Shown here one piece after another: positions 44,080-56,815 of a stretch of 64,000 bases of DNA. The position numbers were made by a program, and so were the translations under genes. The stretch comes from Gluconobacter sp. Dm-62. GTDB lineage: Bacteria; Pseudomonadota; Alphaproteobacteria; Acetobacterales; Acetobacteraceae. Below the pieces are notes generated by a model. It saw only the letters and a program-made list of their open reading frames with translations. It did no database searches and was not told the DNA's origin. The DNA lies in the NCBI RefSeq assembly GCF_018256155.1, contig NZ_JAERLY010000002.1:1-64000 (forward strand). The letters run 5' to 3'. How positions within the stretch are numbered: the first letter of the stretch is position 1; each line of letters starts with the position of its first letter.

Positions 44080-44524
44080 GGCGTCAGCGGAACGGCCTCA
44101 GGTAGAAATCTGGACGGATGGAGGGTGCAAACCCAATCCGGGGCCAGGGGGATGGGGGGCGCTTCTGATCTGTCGCGGTCAGGAAAAGGAGCTTTTGGGC
44201 GGCCATCCGGAGACCACCAACAACCGCATGGAAATGACGGCTGCTGCCGAGGCGCTGGAAGCTCTCAAGCGCCCATGCATCGTAACGCTGCATACGGACA
44301 GCGAATATCTGCGCAACGGTATTACCCGCTGGCATACGGGCTGGGTGCGACGGAAATGGCGGAATGCTGCGGGCGATCCTGTGGCCAACATGGATTTGTG
44401 GCAGCGAATTCTGGAAGCCGCAAAGCAGCATGAAATCGAATGGCTCTGGGTCAAAGGGCATTCTGGCAATGAAAACAACGAACGTGTGGATCAGCTCGCA
44501 ACGCGAGGGCGTGAAGAGCTTTGA
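44072..44524 (+). CDS. rnhA: Ribonuclease HI, 150 aa
   Basis: It removes RNA from RNA-DNA hybrids. The active-site carboxylates are in IWTDGGCKPNPG, NRMEMTAA and HTDSEYL, and the last acidic part in NERVDQLA; the basic motif KGHSGNENN is present. The start (ATG 44072) is inside thrB, so the pair is translationally coupled. Confidence 0.95.
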   Translation: MSEASAERPQVEIWTDGGCKPNPGPGGWGALLICRGQEKELLGGHPETTNNRMEMTAAAEALEALKRPCIVTLHTDSEYLRNGITRWHTGWVRRKWRNAAGDPVANMDLWQRILEAAKQHEIEWLWVKGHSGNENNERVDQLATRGREEL

Positions 44525-44634
44525 AAAATGACGGTTTTTCTCAGGTCTTTGAAGGAAAACGAAAAAATCTCCAAAAAAAGTTCATTTAGGGGCTTTACCG
44601 ACCCCGGCCATTTGGCTACATACCACCTCGCCGG

Positions 44635-44710
44635 TCCCGAATAGCTCAGTTGGTAGAGCAAGCGACTGTTAATCGCTGGGTCGTAGGTTCGAGTCCTACT
44701 TCGGGAGCCA
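44635..44710 (+). tRNA. tRNA-Asn (GUU)
   Basis: Acceptor TCCCGAA/TTCGGGA, D arm GCTCAGTTGGTAGAGC, anticodon loop CTGTTAA (GTT), T arm GTAGG-TTCGAGT-CCTAC, with CCA encoded. The cloverleaf is complete. Confidence 0.97.
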
Positions 44711-44740
44711 GCCTTTTCTTTGAAAAGGCGCTCCGGCCGC

Positions 44741-44768
44741 AAAAAAGCTCCCTCTTGGGAGCTTTTTG
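44741..44768. terminator. Terminator after tRNA-Asn
   Basis: A-run, stem AGCTCCC / GGGAGCT with a TCTT loop, and a T5 run. The A and T runs make it usable on both strands, for the tRNA and for the convergent MFS gene. Confidence 0.88.
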
Positions 44769-44779
44769 CATTTCTGGCC

Positions 44780-46006
44780 TTACTGTTCCTCGGGAAAGAC
44801 GTCTTCCAGTCGATCCAGCGTCCACAGGCGCGGGAAGAGGCGTGCCCAGACAACGGCCACCACAATGGTGCCGACGCCACCAGCAATAACGGCTGCTTCC
44901 GGTCCGATTGCGGTTCCGAGCATTCCGCTTTCAAATTCGCCAAGCTGATTGCTGGATCCGATGAATAACGTGTTCACGGCGGAGACGCGCCCACGCATCG
45001 AATCCGGTGTTGCCAGCTGGATCAAGGACGAACGGATCACCACGCTGATGACGTCGGAAGCTCCCAGAACCATCAGGGCCACAATCGACAGCCAGACAGT
45101 GTGGGATGCGCCAAAGGCAATGGTCGCAATTCCAAATATGACGACTGATATGAACATGATGAGACCAGCACGCCCCTTCAGAGGGTACCGGGACAGCCCC
45201 AGAGACATCAGGAGGGCGCCAAAAGCGGGGGCGGCGCGGAGCAGGCCAAGTCCAATCGGACCGACATGCAGGATCCCATCTGCATAAACTGGCAGCATGG
45301 CCGTGGCGCCTCCCAGAAGCACGGCAAACAGATCAAGCGTAATGGCTCCAAGAAGATCCCGGCGGCGATTGAGGAAAGATAATCCTGCGAAAACCGATGC
45401 GAAGGTGACCGGTGCCTTGGCCGGTACAGTGTGAGTCAGTTTCAATGACACTGTGCCTGAAAAAGCCACGACAAATCCTGTCGCAGAGAGCCCGTAACAG
45501 ACAACTGGCCCGATGCCATACAGCAGGCCGCCGAGGCTGGGGCCGACGATGGAAGCCGTCATGAACAGTGACGAAAGCAGGGCCTGTGCCCGGGGCAGAA
45601 GATTGGGTGGAGCAATGGCTGGAAGGAATGCCTGCTGACAGGGCATCTCGAAGCTTCTCACAACTCCATAGAACGCCGCGAATGTGTAGATCGCACCCGT
45701 TGTCAGAACATGGAATGCAGCCGCAAAAGCGAGTGCCGCCGTGGCCAGGATTTCGCAGACCTGGCAAATCAGGACGATAGCGCGTCTGTTGAAGCGATCT
45801 GCAACATGGCCTGAAACGAATGTCAGCGGGACCATGGGCAGGAACTGAGCCAGTCCCAGATATCCCAGTGATGCTACGTTATGGGTCAGTGCATAGATCT
45901 GCCATCCAATGGCGATCGTCATGGTTGTTGCGGAAAGCTGTGAGAAAATTCTTCCGACAATCAGGGACGGAAGGCCGGGAAGAGAGCGTAGGGCCTGATC
46001 AATCAT
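44780..46006 (-). CDS. MFS transporter (EntS-like), 408 aa
   Basis: Twelve hydrophobic segments are seen. The family motif between helices 2 and 3 is in SGHVADRFNRRAIV, and the layout matches the MFS_3/EntS exporter group. It may export siderophores, drugs or other small molecules; no neighbour points to a substrate. Confidence 0.85.
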   Translation of the reverse strand: MIDQALRSLPGLPSLIVGRIFSQLSATTMTIAIGWQIYALTHNVASLGYLGLAQFLPMVPLTFVSGHVADRFNRRAIVLICQVCEILATAALAFAAAFHVLTTGAIYTFAAFYGVVRSFEMPCQQAFLPAIAPPNLLPRAQALLSSLFMTASIVGPSLGGLLYGIGPVVCYGLSATGFVVAFSGTVSLKLTHTVPAKAPVTFASVFAGLSFLNRRRDLLGAITLDLFAVLLGGATAMLPVYADGILHVGPIGLGLLRAAPAFGALLMSLGLSRYPLKGRAGLIMFISVVIFGIATIAFGASHTVWLSIVALMVLGASDVISVVIRSSLIQLATPDSMRGRVSAVNTLFIGSSNQLGEFESGMLGTAIGPEAAVIAGGVGTIVVAVVWARLFPRLWTLDRLEDVFPEEQ

Positions 46007-46076
46007 TGCGGCACTTTAGGCATTTCCGTTGCGCAAGTTTATTGCAAAATTGCGAGACGGAAGGCAGAGGAAGACC

Positions 46077-46583
46077 ATGACAGCCAATCAGACCCCCCAA
46101 ACCGTTCATTATGCGACCGTCACCTGGGACCAGCTCCACCGTGACGCACGCCTTCTGGCCGCAACTCTCATGCAGAAGCACGGGCCTTTTCGCGGAATCG
46201 TTGCCATTACACGTGGTGGCCTGATCCCCGCTGCCATTCTTGGTCGCGAAATGGGATGCCGCCTGATCGAGAGCGTCTCGGTCATCAGCTATGCAGGCGA
46301 AGAAGGCACGCAGCACGAGCCGAAGGTCGTCAAGCCGCCCGTCGCCGCAGGAGATGGCGAAGGCTTCCTGATCGTGGATGATCTTGTGGATTCGGGTGTA
46401 ACTGCCCGCATTGTTCGCGAGCTTCTCCCCAAAGCCGTGTTTGCCTGCCTTTACGCCAAGCCGGAAGGCAAGCCCTTCACTGATCACTTCGTAACAGAAG
46501 TCGCACAGGACACCTGGGTCCTGTTTCCTTGGGATACAGCGCCACTTTTCGTACCCCCGCTTGTAAGAAGCGAAGGCGAATAA
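46077..46583 (+). CDS. gpt: Xanthine/guanine phosphoribosyltransferase, 168 aa
   Basis: The PRPP-binding motif is seen in GFLIVDDLVDSG (about residues 98-109), with ITRGGLIPAAIL before it. This is the E. coli Gpt-like purine salvage type. ATG 46077 follows GAGGAAG; the open frame upstream lacks such a site. Confidence 0.88.
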   Translation: MTANQTPQTVHYATVTWDQLHRDARLLAATLMQKHGPFRGIVAITRGGLIPAAILGREMGCRLIESVSVISYAGEEGTQHEPKVVKPPVAAGDGEGFLIVDDLVDSGVTARIVRELLPKAVFACLYAKPEGKPFTDHFVTEVAQDTWVLFPWDTAPLFVPPLVRSEGE

Positions 46584-46632
46584 AAAAACCCTCTTGCCTC
46601 GACCGGCCAGACATCCTAGGTTTCGGCCGGTT

Positions 46633-46709
46633 CGGGGCGTGGCGCAGCCTGGTAGCGCGCTTGTTTTGGGTACAAGAGGCCCCCGGTTCGAGTCCGGGCG
46701 CCCCGACCA
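46633..46709 (+). tRNA. tRNA-Pro (UGG)
   Basis: Acceptor CGGGGCG/CGCCCCG, D arm GGCGCAGCCTGGTAGCGC, anticodon loop TTTGGGT (TGG), T arm CCCGG-TTCGAGT-CCGGG, with CCA encoded. Confidence 0.96.
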
Positions 46710-46727
46710 GTTAATGGCCTCATTGAT

Positions 46728-46804
46728 GCGCCCTTAGCTCAGATGGATAGAGCAACAGCCTTCTAAGCTGTGGGTCGATGGTTCGAGTCCATCAGGGCGC
46801 ACCA
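46728..46804 (+). tRNA. tRNA-Arg (UCU)
   Basis: Acceptor GCGCCCT/AGGGCGC, D arm GCTCAGATGGATAGAGC, anticodon loop CTTCTAA (TCT), T arm GATGG-TTCGAGT-CCATC, with CCA encoded. It lies 18 bases after tRNA-Pro, so the two are probably co-transcribed. Confidence 0.96.
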
Positions 46805-46844
46805 GCCATCTCATGGCGCGGTCAGCGCCCATTTGCGTTTAAAT

Positions 46845-47255
46845 TCAGTCGGATGGATTATTATCCTGATAGGCTTTGAGCAGAACTTTCTGCATGTCTG
46901 CATCAGGTGCGCCCAGAAAATTCTGCCTGAGGGATTTCTCTCCCTTGAGGCTCAACAGGCCCCAAGCTGCTGAATGGTCCTTCGCGAACACGACTTCAAG
47001 TTGTTCTGCCGCGCAGTCATGTGGACGGCACATATGCCCTAAAAAGTAGGGTTTACCGCCCAGATTGAAATTACTGATTGGTACAGATGTCGCTTGCGCT
47101 GTCGTTACCCATGATGGAAGGGTCAACATAGCCTGATACGCCTGTCTGAATCCGTTGGTCTGAGCCAGTTCAGCCGTAGTAGATGGTGTGGCCGCCGACG
47201 CCATCTGAATTGCCGCGAATGCAAAAAAGGCGAGAAACCGTCTAACCGTCCGCAT
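46845..47255 (-). CDS. ivy: Ivy-like lysozyme inhibitor, periplasmic, 136 aa
   Basis: A signal peptide (MRTVRRFLAFFAFAAIQMASA) precedes a domain with GHMCRPHDCAAEQLEVVF. This resembles the conserved CKPHDC loop that plugs the lysozyme active site in Ivy proteins. The rest fits the family length of about 110 mature residues. It would protect peptidoglycan from lysozyme or control the cell's own transglycosylases. Confidence 0.78.
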   Translation of the reverse strand: MRTVRRFLAFFAFAAIQMASAATPSTTAELAQTNGFRQAYQAMLTLPSWVTTAQATSVPISNFNLGGKPYFLGHMCRPHDCAAEQLEVVFAKDHSAAWGLLSLKGEKSLRQNFLGAPDADMQKVLLKAYQDNNPSD

Positions 47256-47266
47256 ATTTATAACCT

Positions 47267-47839
47267 TCAGAAGTCGTGGAGGCTTGTCAGCAGAACCCCT
47301 TGGCTTTCAAGCTTTTCCAGAACTGTTCTGGAGTCGCCTGCGATCCCCCGGCATGCATCAGGCACTACGTCCGTTTGATAACCGCACAGCACCGCATCCA
47401 ACGCTGTCGCTGTCACGCAGTAATCAAGAGCCAGCCCACAGATGATAACGTGGTTCACGTCCAGCCCCTTTAATAACCCGTCCAACCCGGTAGAGGTTGC
47501 ACGGTCGTTATCGAGAAACCCGGAATAGCTGTCCCGTTCCTGCAAGACCCCCTTGCGCACGATATGCGTCACGGGTTCAGGCCGAAGTGAGTCGGGAAAA
47601 TCGGCCCCATGAGTTCCTGCAACGCAATGAGGCGGCCAAGGGCCACCCTGCGGGCTGAAAGAGCAGTGATGCGGGGGATGCCAGTCCTGCGTCGCAACAA
47701 CAGCCCTGAACGGACGTCTGGTGAGGGCATTGACGGCTTTAAGAATGCTGTCGCCATCCGGGACGGCAAGTGTGCCGCCGGGCAGAAAGTCATTCTGGAT
47801 ATCAACGAGGATGAGAGCGGAGCGGCTGAGATCAGTCAT
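47267..47839 (-). CDS. pncA: Nicotinamidase, 190 aa
   Basis: It hydrolyses nicotinamide to nicotinate in NAD salvage. The catalytic triad is Asp13 (DIQNDF), Lys96 (RKG) and Cys141 (ALDYCV); the metal motif is TQDWHP..H. This is an isochorismatase-fold protein of normal length. Confidence 0.93.
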   Translation of the reverse strand: MTDLSRSALILVDIQNDFLPGGTLAVPDGDSILKAVNALTRRPFRAVVATQDWHPPHHCSFSPQGGPWPPHCVAGTHGADFPDSLRPEPVTHIVRKGVLQERDSYSGFLDNDRATSTGLDGLLKGLDVNHVIICGLALDYCVTATALDAVLCGYQTDVVPDACRGIAGDSRTVLEKLESQGVLLTSLHDF

Positions 47840-47875
47840 CTTACGATCTAAGCAGCCTCGTTCACGTACTGGAAG

Positions 47876-49225
47876 TCAGTTCAGCCGTGTTACCAGCAAC
47901 TGGTTGATTCTGAAGCCTTCCACATCAACGACCTCGAACCGGAATCCGGATGACTGCACGCTGTCCGCCTTGCGGGCCATGCGGCGCAGTCGGTTCATGA
48001 CGAAACCGCCAACCGTGTCGAAATTCTGGGCGTCGTCGAACATGGGGATGTCCAGTTCGCGAATGACGTCGCCGATGGGGGCGGCGCCGTCAATGAGCCA
48101 GGATTTGTCGTCGCGACGAACAATGGCCTGTTCTTCGAACGGGCTGACCAGACCATCCATCAGTGCGCCCATGATGTCTTTGTACGTGATGAGTCCCACC
48201 ACAAGGCCATATTCGTTGACAATCAGGGCAAAGCCGGCCGAGTGCGCCTCAAACTGGGCCAGGGTCTCCCACAGGTTGAGCGTGTCGGGCAGGGACAGAA
48301 CATCACGACGCATCCGGAAGAGCTGGCTCGCCACCGGAACCAGGCCCGTACTTTTAGGCTGCGGTTCATCCACGACTGCGACCAGCACGTCTTCGGCACG
48401 AATGGACCCGATAACCTTGTCGAGGCCACCATCGCAGAGCGGATAGCGGGAATAGGGACGCACCCTGACTTTGTCGCGCTGGCTTTCCGGGCTCTCCTGC
48501 ACGTCGAGGAAGACGATTTCATCGCGCGGCGTCATGGCAGACGTGACAGCACGGTCCTGAAGGCCGAGCACGTTCTGGATCATCTGGTGCTCTTCTTCAA
48601 GAAGGACGCCAGAGGCTGTTCCTGCTGCGAGAATGGCCCGTAGATCTTCCGGCGTCACGGGCTCGACTGTTGCTGCAGCCGGAATCTTGAGAAGTTTAAG
48701 CAGCCAGTCTGAGATCTTCGAGAAAACAAGAACTGCCGGATAGAGAACCTTGAGGGCAACGGCCGGAAACCAGCCGACCCTGAGTGCGATCCGGTCCGGT
48801 GCGTTCATTGCAATCCGCTTGGGCAGCAGATCTGCAAACAGGACGAACAGACCGGTGATCAGAATGAACGAGCATGCGGAGCCAAGCTTGTCGGCCAGTG
48901 ACGGGGTCGTTCCGAGAAGGCGGAAACCTTCCGCAATCGGGTCGCTCAGCATGGACTCGCTGATGATGCCGCCTAGGACCCCGACTGCATTGAGGCAGAT
49001 CTGCAGGACCGTGATGACCTGACCGCTGTTGCGGCGCAGCTTGAGAAACGCAACGGCCCTCGGGTCCCCCGCTTCCGCCTTGGAACGCAGCCGCACATCG
49101 CGGGCTGCAGCAAAGGAAATTTCAGACAGCGAGATCAGCACAGAGACGCCAATCAGCGCGACCGTGGCGAGAAGGCCCAGCAGGAGGAGAACAATCTGGT
49201 GCTGGGAAGAGGGGGAGACTGACAT
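47876..49225 (-). CDS. CNNM/CorC-type membrane protein with CBS domains, 449 aa
   Basis: The N-terminal DUF21 membrane domain has about four helices. It is followed by two CBS domains (VTSAMTPRDEIVFLD begins the first) and a C-terminal CorC/HlyC domain (GGFVMNRLRRM...). The family is often called hemolysin or TlyC-like but probably moves or senses Mg2+/Co2+. It overlaps no neighbour. Confidence 0.9.
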   Translation of the reverse strand: MSVSPSSQHQIVLLLLGLLATVALIGVSVLISLSEISFAAARDVRLRSKAEAGDPRAVAFLKLRRNSGQVITVLQICLNAVGVLGGIISESMLSDPIAEGFRLLGTTPSLADKLGSACSFILITGLFVLFADLLPKRIAMNAPDRIALRVGWFPAVALKVLYPAVLVFSKISDWLLKLLKIPAAATVEPVTPEDLRAILAAGTASGVLLEEEHQMIQNVLGLQDRAVTSAMTPRDEIVFLDVQESPESQRDKVRVRPYSRYPLCDGGLDKVIGSIRAEDVLVAVVDEPQPKSTGLVPVASQLFRMRRDVLSLPDTLNLWETLAQFEAHSAGFALIVNEYGLVVGLITYKDIMGALMDGLVSPFEEQAIVRRDDKSWLIDGAAPIGDVIRELDIPMFDDAQNFDTVGGFVMNRLRRMARKADSVQSSGFRFEVVDVEGFRINQLLVTRLN

Positions 49226-49295
49226 GCGGGAGGCGTTATACCCTGAAAAAGCGGTATGTTACCAACTTTCTCACGGTTCTGGTTTTGCAGTTCTG

Positions 49296-53065
<3,770 letters not shown>

Positions 53066-53110
53066 GACAGCAATGTTGGGAGCGTAGCGCCCCGTTTCAA
53101 AGGGGAAATA

Positions 53111-54010
53111 TCAGAAGACGCTGTGCCAGGCCCGCGAGAAAAATCCGCGATGGTCCGGCTGGCCCGGATGTACGACCGGCTTCTTGAGATCGCCCTTGAG
53201 CAGATGGTTTTCCCGAAGATCATTATAGGCATAACGATACCACTGGCTGTCGGGATAGTTGTAACCAAGGACGGCGGCCGTCTGGTGTGCCTGATCTTTC
53301 AGACCAAGGGCCAGATAAACTTCAACAAGACGCTCGAGGGCTTCGGCGACATGGTTGGTCGTCTGGTAATCCTGCACGACGCGCTGGTAGCGTGTCATGG
53401 CAGCTTCGTAATTGCGTTGCTGCTGATACCAGCGGCCGACCAGCATTTCTTTGCCGGCCAGATGGTCGCGGCACAGATCGATCTTCAACTGGGCATCGCG
53501 GGCATAGGACGTTTGCGGGAAGCGGGTGATGACTTCTTCCAGCGCGTCCAGTGCTTCAACTGTGCCCTGCTGGTCGCGTTCGACGTTAGCAATCTGCTCG
53601 TAATAGCAAAGTGCACGTAGATAGAAGGCATAGGCCGCGTCGGGGCTTGTTGGGTGCAGCTGGAGATAGCGTTCGAGCTGCTGAACCGAAAGCGCGTATT
53701 CGCCTTGAAGGTAGTAGGAATACCCCTCCATCAGCTCCGCATTACCTGTGAAGCCGGAATAGGGATAGTTCTGCTGCAGCAGCTCGAATTCACCGCCAGC
53801 CAGTTCGTAATGGCCCGTGTGCAGGGCGTCGATCCCGTAATTATACAGGGTCTCAGCGTCAGCGGTTTTCGGAATCGCGGGTTTTTCGTGCTGATGCGAA
53901 AACAGGGAGCAGCCGGACAGCAGCAGAAGCCCGCTGACAGCCGCAGCTCTCAGAATGAAACCACCATTCGTGACCGATGCTTCAAAATGACGCTGAGTGC
54001 TGCTTGTCAT
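53111..54010 (-). CDS. bamD: Outer membrane assembly lipoprotein BamD, 299 aa
   Basis: Signal and lipobox (LLLLSGC, Cys34) are followed by TPR repeats typical of BamD (YNYGIDALHTGHYELAGGEFELL, YALSVQQLERYLQLHPTSPDAAYA). The BAM complex inserts beta-barrels into the outer membrane. I chose ATG 54010; the longer open frame to 54145 lacks a signal. Confidence 0.92.
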   Translation of the reverse strand: MTSSTQRHFEASVTNGGFILRAAAVSGLLLLSGCSLFSHQHEKPAIPKTADAETLYNYGIDALHTGHYELAGGEFELLQQNYPYSGFTGNAELMEGYSYYLQGEYALSVQQLERYLQLHPTSPDAAYAFYLRALCYYEQIANVERDQQGTVEALDALEEVITRFPQTSYARDAQLKIDLCRDHLAGKEMLVGRWYQQQRNYEAAMTRYQRVVQDYQTTNHVAEALERLVEVYLALGLKDQAHQTAAVLGYNYPDSQWYRYAYNDLRENHLLKGDLKKPVVHPGQPDHRGFFSRAWHSVF

Positions 54011-54078
54011 ACCTGCTCTTCCCGTGGAAGCCCGTCTTATATCACGGGAATGCGCTGACGAAAGACCTGCCATGTGTC

Positions 54079-55110
54079 TCAGGCGGCAACGCGGGCGCGC
54101 AGGGTCTTTGTAACGGAACGGGAGGGGGCTAAAGGAACGAAGCACCAGTTGGCAGAATCTGAAAAAACCTTACGCAGAAGTTTGTTATTCAGCGTGTGTC
54201 CGGACTTGTGGCCAATAAATCCGGCCTGCATCCGATGGCCGGCACAATATAGATCGCCGATGGCGTCTAGGAGTTTATGACGGGCAAACTCACGCTCGAT
54301 TTTCAGGCCTGCGGGATTGAGAATGTTTTCTCCATCAACGACAACTGCGTTGTCCAGAGAACCGCCCCGGGCGAGCCCTATACTCTGAAGATACTCGATG
54401 TCCTGACGGTTCACGAAGGTTCGGCAAAAAGCAACTTCCTCCATGAATCGCTGCTCGTCCAGCTGCATGGCATAACGCTGGTTACCGATAGCCTGCGCTG
54501 GAAAACTCAGTGAGATGGCAAGAGACAATCCTCGCTGGGCGGGACGGAGCTCAGCGAACGCGCCATTCTCCCCTTCAACCCGGACATTGCGCAGGATTTC
54601 AATGACCTGCCGAGGCGTATCCAGGATCTGGCGGCCAGCACAGCGGATCAGGAACACAAAGGCGTCTGAAGCACCATCGAGAACCGGGAGTTCAGGACCG
54701 CTGACGGAAATCAGGATGTTGTCGATTTCGCAGGCATTCAAAGCTGCCATCAGGTGTTCGATTGTCGCAACACGAAGGGACGGGTCTGAATCGGATGCCG
54801 CAACGGTCGAAAGACGGGTATCTATAATATGGTCGTAGCGGGCCGGGAAAGACGGAGAGCCTTCCACGTCCGAGCGCTGGAACCTGACACCGGTATTGGC
54901 GGTCGCAGGAGAAAGAATCAGATCGACGGTTACGCCGCTGTGCAGGGCAATTCCCTGACAGTGAATGGGGTTGGCGAGAGTTGTCTGCAGATTTTTTGAG
55001 CCGTTGCGTTCCAGGCGGGAAGGCGTCCCGTCAATACCTGAAACCGTTTCCGGCCGCTTTGCATCAACACTTTTCGTCGTGTTGCCACCATGCGTGGGCG
55101 TAACCTGCAT
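54079..55110 (-). CDS. lpxC: UDP-3-O-acyl-N-acetylglucosamine deacetylase, 343 aa
   Basis: It catalyses the committed step of lipid A synthesis. Zinc ligands are seen at His119 (EHLMAAL) and in RHKLLDAIGDL, and the catalytic His is in GHKSGHTLNN. About 40 residues precede the usual start (first family motif NPIHCQGIALHSG near 47), making an extended N-terminus. It sits between ftsZ and bamD. Confidence 0.95.
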   Translation of the reverse strand: MQVTPTHGGNTTKSVDAKRPETVSGIDGTPSRLERNGSKNLQTTLANPIHCQGIALHSGVTVDLILSPATANTGVRFQRSDVEGSPSFPARYDHIIDTRLSTVAASDSDPSLRVATIEHLMAALNACEIDNILISVSGPELPVLDGASDAFVFLIRCAGRQILDTPRQVIEILRNVRVEGENGAFAELRPAQRGLSLAISLSFPAQAIGNQRYAMQLDEQRFMEEVAFCRTFVNRQDIEYLQSIGLARGGSLDNAVVVDGENILNPAGLKIEREFARHKLLDAIGDLYCAGHRMQAGFIGHKSGHTLNNKLLRKVFSDSANWCFVPLAPSRSVTKTLRARVAA

Positions 55111-55189
55111 AAAGCCTCCGAAAAATCTACTTCCGGAGACTAGAAAACAGATACCGGGTCCCAGTTCCAGTCAACGATTGTTGCCGGAT

Positions 55190-55222
55190 ATTACCCCCTC
55201 ACCAAGTCAATGAGGGGGTAAT
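55190..55222 (-). terminator. Strong hairpin just after ftsZ
   Basis: An eleven-base-pair perfect stem ATTACCCCCTC / GAGGGGGTAAT with an eleven-base loop begins four bases past the ftsZ stop. No T-run follows, so it may be a processing or stability element or a weak terminator. It lies between ftsZ and lpxC. Confidence 0.6.
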
Positions 55223-55225
55223 CGT

Positions 55226-56758
55226 TCAGCGACGCAGATAGGTGGGAATATCCAGATTGGAATCGTCACCACCGCTGGAAGACTGTTCCTGATGCTGCGG
55301 TGCCTGGGGCTGATAGGGGTCGCGCGTCGTGTTGGGTTCCGTACGCTGTGTGGGCTGCTGTGCCTGCTGCGGCTGTGCAGGGCGGCTGCGGAAGGCCCCT
55401 GTGACCATCCCAAACAGACTGCGAGGTGCTTCGGCCTGTGGCGGAGGCGCATGACGGGACGGATCAGAAAACAGACCAGCCCGGGGGGAAGGCTCGTGTG
55501 TATTTTCCTGACGCATCGACTGCTGCTCTGCGTTGGAAGGTTGGGGAGCGGGAGCTTCCTGCAGAGGCTGGGGAGCCGTATTCTGTGCGGGTTGCTGGGG
55601 ATCGAGCGTGAAATTCGGACGCGGCGGTCCGCCAGCATAGGTGGAACCCGGCTGGAAAGACGGCGCAGTTGCACGCGGTGCTGCATTGTCGCGCGGAGGG
55701 GATTGGGGAGCAGAGTTCGTCTGTGGCGCTGTTCCCTGGCGGCTTTCACCCGGAGCCGATGGATCCTGACGGGGCTGGGTGTCGATGCCAGTTGCGACGA
55801 CAGACACACGAACGCGGCCATTCAGCTTCTCATCGATCAGCGCACCAAAGATGATGTTGGCGTCGTCGGCAACTTCTTCGCGGATGCGATCTGCGGCGGC
55901 ATTGACTTCATACAGGGTGAGATCTTCGCCACCAGTGATGTTGATGAGAAGGCCGCGCGCGCCAGCCATGGACGCGTCTTCCAGCAGCGGGTTGGAAATT
56001 GCACGCTCGGCTGCGAGGACTGCACGGTCTTCCGCATCTTCTTCGCTGGATGCTTCGCCTGTACCCATCATGGCCTTGCCCATCTCTTCCATTACGGCCT
56101 TGACGTCCGCGAAATCGAGATTGATGAGCCCTGGAGAAACCATGAGGTCCGTAATGCCGCGCACACCCATGTTCAGGACGTTGTCGGCCATCCGGAATGC
56201 TTCACGGAACGTCGTGTTCTGTGTCGCAGAATTGAACAGGTTCTGGTTCGGGATAACGATCAGCGTATCGACATGTTTCTGGAGTTCGGCGATGCCGACT
56301 TCAGCTGCAGTTGTGCGGCGGCGACCTTCAAAATTGAAGGGCTTGGAGACAACGCCAACTGTCAGGACACCGCGTTCACGGGCCATGCGGGCAATGACCG
56401 GAGCCGCACCTGTGCCCGTGCCGCCACCCATGCCAGCCGTGATGAAGACAAGATTCGCACCTTCAAGCTGCCTGTCAATTTCCTGAGCGGCCTCTTCTGC
56501 TGCTTCCCGACCGATTTCAGGTTTGGCGCCTGCACCCAGACCGCGTGTCAGATGCGGGCCAAGCTGGACGCGGCGTTCAGCTTTCGAGTGGGCAAGCTGC
56601 TGGGCGTCGGTATTGGCAACGACGAATTCGACCCCCTTGAGTTCAGACGCGATCATGTTGTCGACAGCGTTCGTACCGCCGCCGCCAACGCCGATCACGG
56701 TAATCCGTGGCGCCAGTTCAACGTGGGAATTGGGAGTAGGAGTAAGGTTCAGCGTCAT
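55226..56758 (-). CDS. ftsZ: Cell division protein FtsZ, 510 aa
   Basis: This GTPase forms the division ring. The tubulin signature GGGTGTG (111-117), the N-terminal [10 protein letters not shown] and the T7 loop ([12 protein letters not shown]) are intact. From about residue 330 comes a long linker rich in Gln, Pro and Ala (150 or more residues), ending in the C-terminal peptide [10 protein letters not shown] that binds FtsA. It lies after ftsA in the usual dcw order, 57 bases apart. Confidence 0.97.
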   Translation of the reverse strand: MTLNLTPTPNSHVELAPRITVIGVGGGGTNAVDNMIASELKGVEFVVANTDAQQLAHSKAERRVQLGPHLTRGLGAGAKPEIGREAAEEAAQEIDRQLEGANLVFITAGMGGGTGTGAAPVIARMARERGVLTVGVVSKPFNFEGRRRTTAAEVGIAELQKHVDTLIVIPNQNLFNSATQNTTFREAFRMADNVLNMGVRGITDLMVSPGLINLDFADVKAVMEEMGKAMMGTGEASSEEDAEDRAVLAAERAISNPLLEDASMAGARGLLINITGGEDLTLYEVNAAADRIREEVADDANIIFGALIDEKLNGRVRVSVVATGIDTQPRQDPSAPGESRQGTAPQTNSAPQSPPRDNAAPRATAPSFQPGSTYAGGPPRPNFTLDPQQPAQNTAPQPLQEAPAPQPSNAEQQSMRQENTHEPSPRAGLFSDPSRHAPPPQAEAPRSLFGMVTGAFRSRPAQPQQAQQPTQRTEPNTTRDPYQPQAPQHQEQSSSGGDDSNLDIPTYLRR

Positions 56759-56815
56759 GATCTGGTCCGGAACTTCATGAAAGCGACAGGTGAGGGCGTT
56801 ACGATCTGTAGTAGC

